NCBI RefSeq assembly: GCF_000003815.2
Contig: NC_049981.1
Span: 7,006,805-7,070,804, forward strand
Length of the DNA: 64,000 nt
DNA from: Branchiostoma floridae
Taxonomy: Eukaryota; Chordata; Leptocardii; Amphioxiformes; Branchiostomatidae
Reading direction: 5' to 3'
Position 1 is the stretch's first letter, and the number at the start of each line of letters is the position of its first letter. Both the position numbers and the translations under genes were made by a program. Below are positions 59,101-64,000 of this stretch, piece by piece. A model generated the notes under the pieces. That model saw only the letters and a list, made by a program, of their open reading frames with translations, was not told the DNA's origin and searched no databases.

Positions 59101-62100
59101 GTAAAAAAAGAACGTGCATCATTTCGTAACGGAGTACAGACGACATGCCAATCCACTTGCAATTGTGACATACGGAACATAGAGATACATGTGCGAACAC
59201 TCAACGCACAAAGTGATCACAAGACTCTGTTGCTGGAGGCTACCCTCCAGTCACAGAGTAATAATTATTAAAACATGATCGAATCAACGCAATAATGGAT
59301 CTCATAGACATTGCCATAGGCAATTTCCCACAATCTTTTTGCTGCCAAAATACCTGAACATCCAGTTCCGTTAGTGCGACCGTCTCCTGTATATCCTGTG
59401 TTACAGGTACAGTTGGCGTCCAGTGAAGGGGCGGGGTGATCTGTACATGTGGCCTGGGCGTGGCACGGGTTGGACGAGTTCGAGCAGGCGTTAATATCTG
59501 TAGCGGGACATAAGAAGAAGACATTAGGTATCTTACCCCCTTGCTAAATATCTAGCATTCTATCATAGAACTTATACTCGTCAGACGGGGCACAACAGAA
59601 TGCCACTAGGATGACAAAAATAGAATTTTGCCCCCGTTTCCTAACACACACTATTTAAAGCCCTCCGCCCCCGAAGCGTTGCCAAAAACATGTACCTGAA
59701 CATCCAGTTCCGTTAGCTCGGCCATCTCCTGTATATCCGACTTTACAGGTACAGTTGGCGTCCAGTGAAGGGGCGGGGTGATCTGTACAGGTGGCCTGGG
59801 CGTGGCACGGGTTGGACGAGTTCGAGCAGGTGTTGATGTCTGGACAGGAAAATTTTAAATAGAATAAGGAAGAAAGAAAAAAAAAAGAATGATAGAACAG
59901 TATCAAATCACCGTACTAAAGGAGCCCATAGACATTGCCATAAACAATATCTCAGCATCATGTTTTTGCCACAATACCTGAACATCCAGTTCCGTTAGCG
60001 CGACCATCTCCTGTATATCCTGTGTTACAGGTACAAGTTGCGTCCAGAGAAGGGGCGGGGTGATCTGTACAGGTGGCCTGGGCGTGGCAGGGGTTGGACG
60101 AGTTCGAGCAGGCATTGATGTCTGGACAAGAAAAAAGATGAAAAAAAGTGTCCGTAGGTAACATGCCCTGTGACCTAATAATGGTTTATGTCGGTTGTGA
60201 TGTTTTCTGTGGTGTATGACTTGTTGTTTATATCGCATACAGAACACATCACATCAACTTGTACCAAAAACTTAGTCAAAAGCTAACATACCTATCACTG
60301 TCAAATTTAAAACACAGTCCTGTACGCATCAACAGAAAAATTAGCGTCTCAACCGAACGACACCAAATAAAAACAACCACACAGCTTCGCAATGGCTACC
60401 TTAGACGCATACCATTTTAAAAAGTGGAGCAGTGACAGCTGTGGACAGCTGACCACACGACCCCATATCTGCTTGGAGATAAGTAATTGCCAAACCCCAT
60501 CGCCTGTAGGCCAGCTGTTCCACAATACCAGGGAAATAGGGGTGATTTCTCAAATTATTACATCGATAATCAAAACAGCTGCCGCGAAAAAAAAAAGATC
60601 CCAAGGATCAAACACGTTATAACCGTAAGGTGCATATGACTATCAACCGCGCAAAATGTTAACAGTATGCTCTGCCAAACCAACCTCAATACTGGAAACG
60701 CAAAACGCGAACGAGATGGCATATTCTGACGAGTGACGAGGACAACATCTGCTTGACGATATTGAATTACCACAAGGCTTAATGCGAAGACCTAAACCAC
60801 ACCACCGGACGGCGTAGGGGTGAAAACTGAAATTATTACATCCATAATAAAAACAACTACCGTAAAAAAAAAACGTGCATCATTTCGTAACGGAGTACAG
60901 ACGACATGCCAAGCCACTTGCAATTGTGGCATACGGAACATACTTAGAGATACATGTGCGAACACTCAACGCACAAAGTGATCACAAGACTCTGTTGCTG
61001 GAGGCTACCCTCCAGTCACAGATTAAAAATTATTAAAACATGATCGAATCAACGCAATAATGGATCTCATAGACATTGCCATAGGCAATTTCCCACAATC
61101 TTTTTGCTGCCAAAATACCTGAACATCCAGTTCCGTAAGTGCGACCGTCTCCTGTATATCCTGTGTTACAGGTACAGTTGGCGTCCAGTGAAGGGGCGGG
61201 GTGATCTGTACAGGTGGCCTGGGCGTGGCAGGGGTTGGACGAGTTCGAGCAGACATTGGTGTCTGGACAAGGACAATTGAAATAGAATAAAGACGTATGA
61301 TAAAAACATGATTTGAAGAAAGAATAAAAAGATAGAACATGATGAAATCACCGTACTAAAGGAGCCCATAGACATTGTCATAAACAATATCCCAGCATCA
61401 TGTTTTTGACACAATACCTGAACATCCAGTTCCGTCAGCGCGACCATCTCCTGTATATCCTGTGTTACAGGTACAAGTTGCGTCCAGTGAAGGGGCGGGG
61501 TTATCTGTGCAGGTGGCCTGGGCGTGGCACGGGTTGGGCGAGCAGGCGTTGATGTCTGGAGTTTGCAGTAAAAACAAGGTATTGAGCATATTATATCTCA
61601 CCAAAAATATCTAGAATTCAAACTTATGAGCATGTCATGACCGGAACAAGAGATTCGAAGCTTCTGCCCGGTACACCAGGCTCCCGCTAGGAAGTCCAAA
61701 TTAAAATTTTGTCTCCGGTCTGCTAATATATACAAAAGACTACCCGTACACTAAACGTCATTGAATTTGTACGTTATTTGCACATATTGTAATCCCGTGA
61801 ACAATTTCATATCGTATTGATAACTTTGCTCTGGTATTAGTGTTGATTTGTTGATTGTAAATCTCGGCATAATTCAGTTTTACTGCAAAGCCGATTTGAT
61901 ACATGTTTTTTTCAATAAACCAAATACTACTACTGTTACATAAAAAATGAACACTTCAGTACGTCTAAGCTTTCACTCCACCATACCTAGGTATGGTACG
62001 GAGTGAAATGTTGTTATATTTCAGCCATGCCACAGGTATTGTGAAATATATTGCATTCGTAGTTATATTTCAATCCAAACATAGATTGAAATATATTGTT

Positions 62101-64000
62101 TTTGTCTCGTCTCATCTCCTTGTTCTTCTTCTCCTACCAAATCTGATTTGAAGAAAGAATAAAACTAGAGTTCCACGAACACATACCTTTGCCAAATAAA
62201 CCAGGTTTGTTATGTAGAACGATGTCTGTAGACATAAATGTGTTACTCATTACATTTTATTTTATATGCCTGGAGTTGGTTCATAACATTTCGCCATTGC
62301 TTATACACATCCGATCCCTATTTACATACTGATATTAAATTGTATCAAGCATCACTTAACCTATTAAGCTACCAAAAATCATGATGATCCTTTCATCCCT
62401 TCTTGACTTATTCTCTTTCAAAGTAGGAAACTAAACCGGCTCCTGCAGTTCAAGAAAAGACGTTTAGCGGACTCAAACATGTCTCTCTGCCATCTTTCTC
62501 AGTTACATATGTGACAAGTTTGAAAGTGCTATCACGGAATGCAGTGGATTTACCAACTTTCCTTGTTAATTATGCAAATTAGCTGTTAATTTGCATAACT
62601 AGTATCTCATTATGTAATATTTTACTTAGGCTATCTACATACCAAAAATCATGACGCTCCGTCAACACGTTCATATTTTCCATTAATTATGCAAATGAGA
62701 TCATCATCTGCATAATTAATATGTATTGATATTTCTTTCTTTCTCAGCTACAAATGTGACAAGTTTGAAAGTCCTATAAAGGAATGCAGTGGATTTACAC
62801 ACTTTCCTCATTTATTATGCAAATTAGCTGTCGATTTGCATAATTAGAATTCCATCATGTAAGTCTTCCCTTTGGCTACCTACATACCAAAAATCATGAC
62901 GATCCGTCAACACGTTCATATTTTGTCATTAGTTATGTAAATGAGGCCGTCATTTGCATAATTAATATGCATTCATATTTCTCTCTTTCTCATCTATATA
63001 TGTGACAAGTTTGAAAGTCCTATCATGAAATTCAGTGGATTTATAAACTTTCCTCATTAATTATGCAAATTAGTTACTGATTTGCATAATTAGTATTCTA
63101 TTTTGTACATTGTTACTTGGGCTATCTACATACCAAAAATCATGACGATCCATCTACACGTTCTCGAGTTATTCTCGTCCAAATTTTGAAAGGAAGTCGG
63201 CGACTGCAGTTCCAAACAAGCCGCTAGGGGGTCCAAACTTACAGCACTTAAGGGCTATCAAGGGCTACCAAGGGCTATCTACCACTCAAAAATCATAACC
63301 ACAGCATGTCCAGAAGACGAGATATCAAAAATTGAGATTCTGCTGCAGTACCTTAGCAAGCCGCTAGGGGGCCCATAATCGAACTTGACCTTCGTTTTCC
63401 CGACCCCTACCCACCTACCAAATATTATCGGGATCCATCCAAGGCTTCTTGAGTTATACTGTTAACACACACACAGACAGACCCATAAGCCCAAAACATA
63501 ACCTTAGCCATTCTGGCAAAGGTAAAGATAGAACATGATCAAATCACCGTACTAAAGGAGCCCATAGACATTGCCAAAAACAAGATCCCAGCATCATGTT
63601 TTTGCCACAATACCTGAACATCCAGTTCCGTCAGCGCGACCATCTCCTGTATATCCTGTGTTACAGGTACAAGTTGCGTCCAGTGAAGGGGCGGGGTTAT
63701 CTGTGCAGGTGGCCTGGGCGTGGCACGGGTTGGGCGAGTTCGAGCAGACATTGGTGTCTGGACAAGGACAATTGAAATAGAATAAAGACGTATGATAAAA
63801 ACATGATTTGAAGAAAGAATAAAAAGATAGAACATGATGAAATCACCGTACTAAAGGAGCCCATAGACATTGTCATAAACAATATCCCAGCATCATGTTT
63901 TTGACACAATACCTGAACATCCAGTTCCATCAGCGCGACCATCTCCTGTATATCCTGTGTTACAGGTACAAGTTGCGTCCAGTGAAGGGGCGGGGTTATC
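56149..64000 (-). CDS. Membrane protein with tandem one-exon EGF-like domains (partial)
   Basis: Exons on the minus strand, in transcript order: 64000-63913 (partial), 63757-63614, 61555-61418, 61262-61119, 60121-59978, 59839-59696, 59497-59354, ~58366-58223 (partly in the gap), 58087-57944, 57584-57441, 57062-56919 and 56423-56149. Each internal exon is 144 nt (one 138 nt), phase 1-1. Each encodes one six-Cys EGF-like domain such as DINACSNSSNPCHAQATCTD...LDANCTC..GYTGDG..NGTGCS. An NGT N-glycosylation site recurs in nearly all. The last exon has one EGF domain, a transmembrane helix (LAYTLMVVLSVCGFALAGCVV) and a short tail HSKRARSYDTT. The product is a type-I surface protein; ligand unknown. 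The 5' part is outside the window. Confidence 0.88.
56440..56488. repeat. Perfect 20-bp inverted repeat at a LINE 5' junction
   Basis: Arms 56440-56459 and 56469-56488 are exact complements, with a 9-base loop. The right arm lies at the 5' end of the adjacent retrotransposon insertion. Confidence 0.95.
56472..56740 (+). mobile_element. 5'-truncated LINE fragment with target duplication
   Basis: Encodes, with frame changes, RGRPRNTWRRRL and then SGYTWGQLEEMAQDRRRWKQ..RGLCP. This is the C-terminal end typical of many LINE ORF2 proteins. It is followed by a (GTAA)n tail. A 15-bp target duplication, ACTCAGCATACAAGT, is at 56457-56471 and 56741-56755. It sits in the last intron of the EGF gene. 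Confidence 0.9.
57900..61310 (-). repeat. Tandem duplication of a three-EGF-exon cassette (~1.755 kb)
   Basis: Exons at 57944, 58223 and 59354 correspond to those at 59696, 59978 and 61119, with offsets of 1752, 1755 and 1765 bases. Introns match closely too (for example 58536-59290 with 60293-61055). Confidence 0.9.
58323..58535. other. Assembly gap, 213 N
   Basis: Lies inside an EGF exon and the following intron. The paralogous interval 60078-60292 is 215 bases, so the gap size looks realistic and should hide no additional exon. Confidence 0.9.
62165..63525 (-). mobile_element. Dispersed repeat family B insertion in an EGF intron
   Basis: The intron sequence GATTTGAAGAAAGAATAAA continues directly to GATAGAACATGAT in the sister introns (61312 and 63806) but here is interrupted by ~1.36 kb. 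The insert has repeated ~300-base units with AAAAATCATGACGATCCGTC, TTATGCAAATTAGCTGT and GTGACAAGTTTGAAAG. It starts near CCTTTGCCAAAT and ends with TGGCAAAGGT. It is related in reverse to 29940-30780. Confidence 0.7.

Overview
This is eukaryotic nuclear DNA: genes are split by GT-AG introns, there are AATAAA poly(A) signals, a nuclear-type tRNA gene, many transposon remnants and very little coding density. The gene content suggests a cephalochordate (amphioxus, Branchiostoma-like). It includes a large single-exon LRR-Ig receptor, a decayed cytosolic sulfotransferase cluster, a probable chitin-synthase 5' exon, an EGF-exon array and CR1/L2-type retrotransposons. The organism is an inference from content, not something read directly. 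Layout: 0-1.6 kb holds the last three exons of a charged, possibly stathmin-like gene (+). 3.7-4.1 kb is a 67-bp tandem repeat. 4.6-9.9 kb is the main gene (-): an LRR-Ig type-I receptor whose cytoplasmic tail is a long array of ~26-29-residue repeats, interrupted by a 100-N assembly gap. 11-16.6 kb is intergenic with Harbinger-like and pogo-like MITEs and an isolated MECR-like first exon. 16.6-21.9 kb is a three-exon chimeric gene (+): signal peptide, Glu-rich repeats and an intronless CHMP1 body that has lost its C-terminal MIM. Its first intron carries a tandem pair of TIR elements. 22.5-30.8 kb is mostly repeats: two adjacent MITEs, a 5'-truncated CR1-like element with an intact RT frame, and a 200-bp tandem array. 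30.9-37.7 kb is one ~6.9-kb foldback element. 38-52.5 kb is a graveyard of sulfotransferase exons. It has three copies of exon 1 (all damaged), two of exon 2 (one split by two transposon insertions), then exons 3, 4 and the last exon. A chitin-synthase-like exon lies on the opposite strand inside it. 53.3 kb has tRNA-Pro(AGG). 56.1-64 kb is a membrane protein gene (-) built of repeated one-exon EGF domains, continuing past the window edge. The most interesting signals are two. (1) The receptor tail repeats a PxPxPR proline motif followed by YVN at least 22 times and has two copies of a distal module with YxxM. This looks like a receptor with a built-in LAT-like multivalent phosphotyrosine scaffold. 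(2) The signal-peptide/Glu-rich/CHMP1 chimera joins a secretory leader to an ESCRT-III core lacking its MIT-interacting tail. Both functional readings are inference from motifs.
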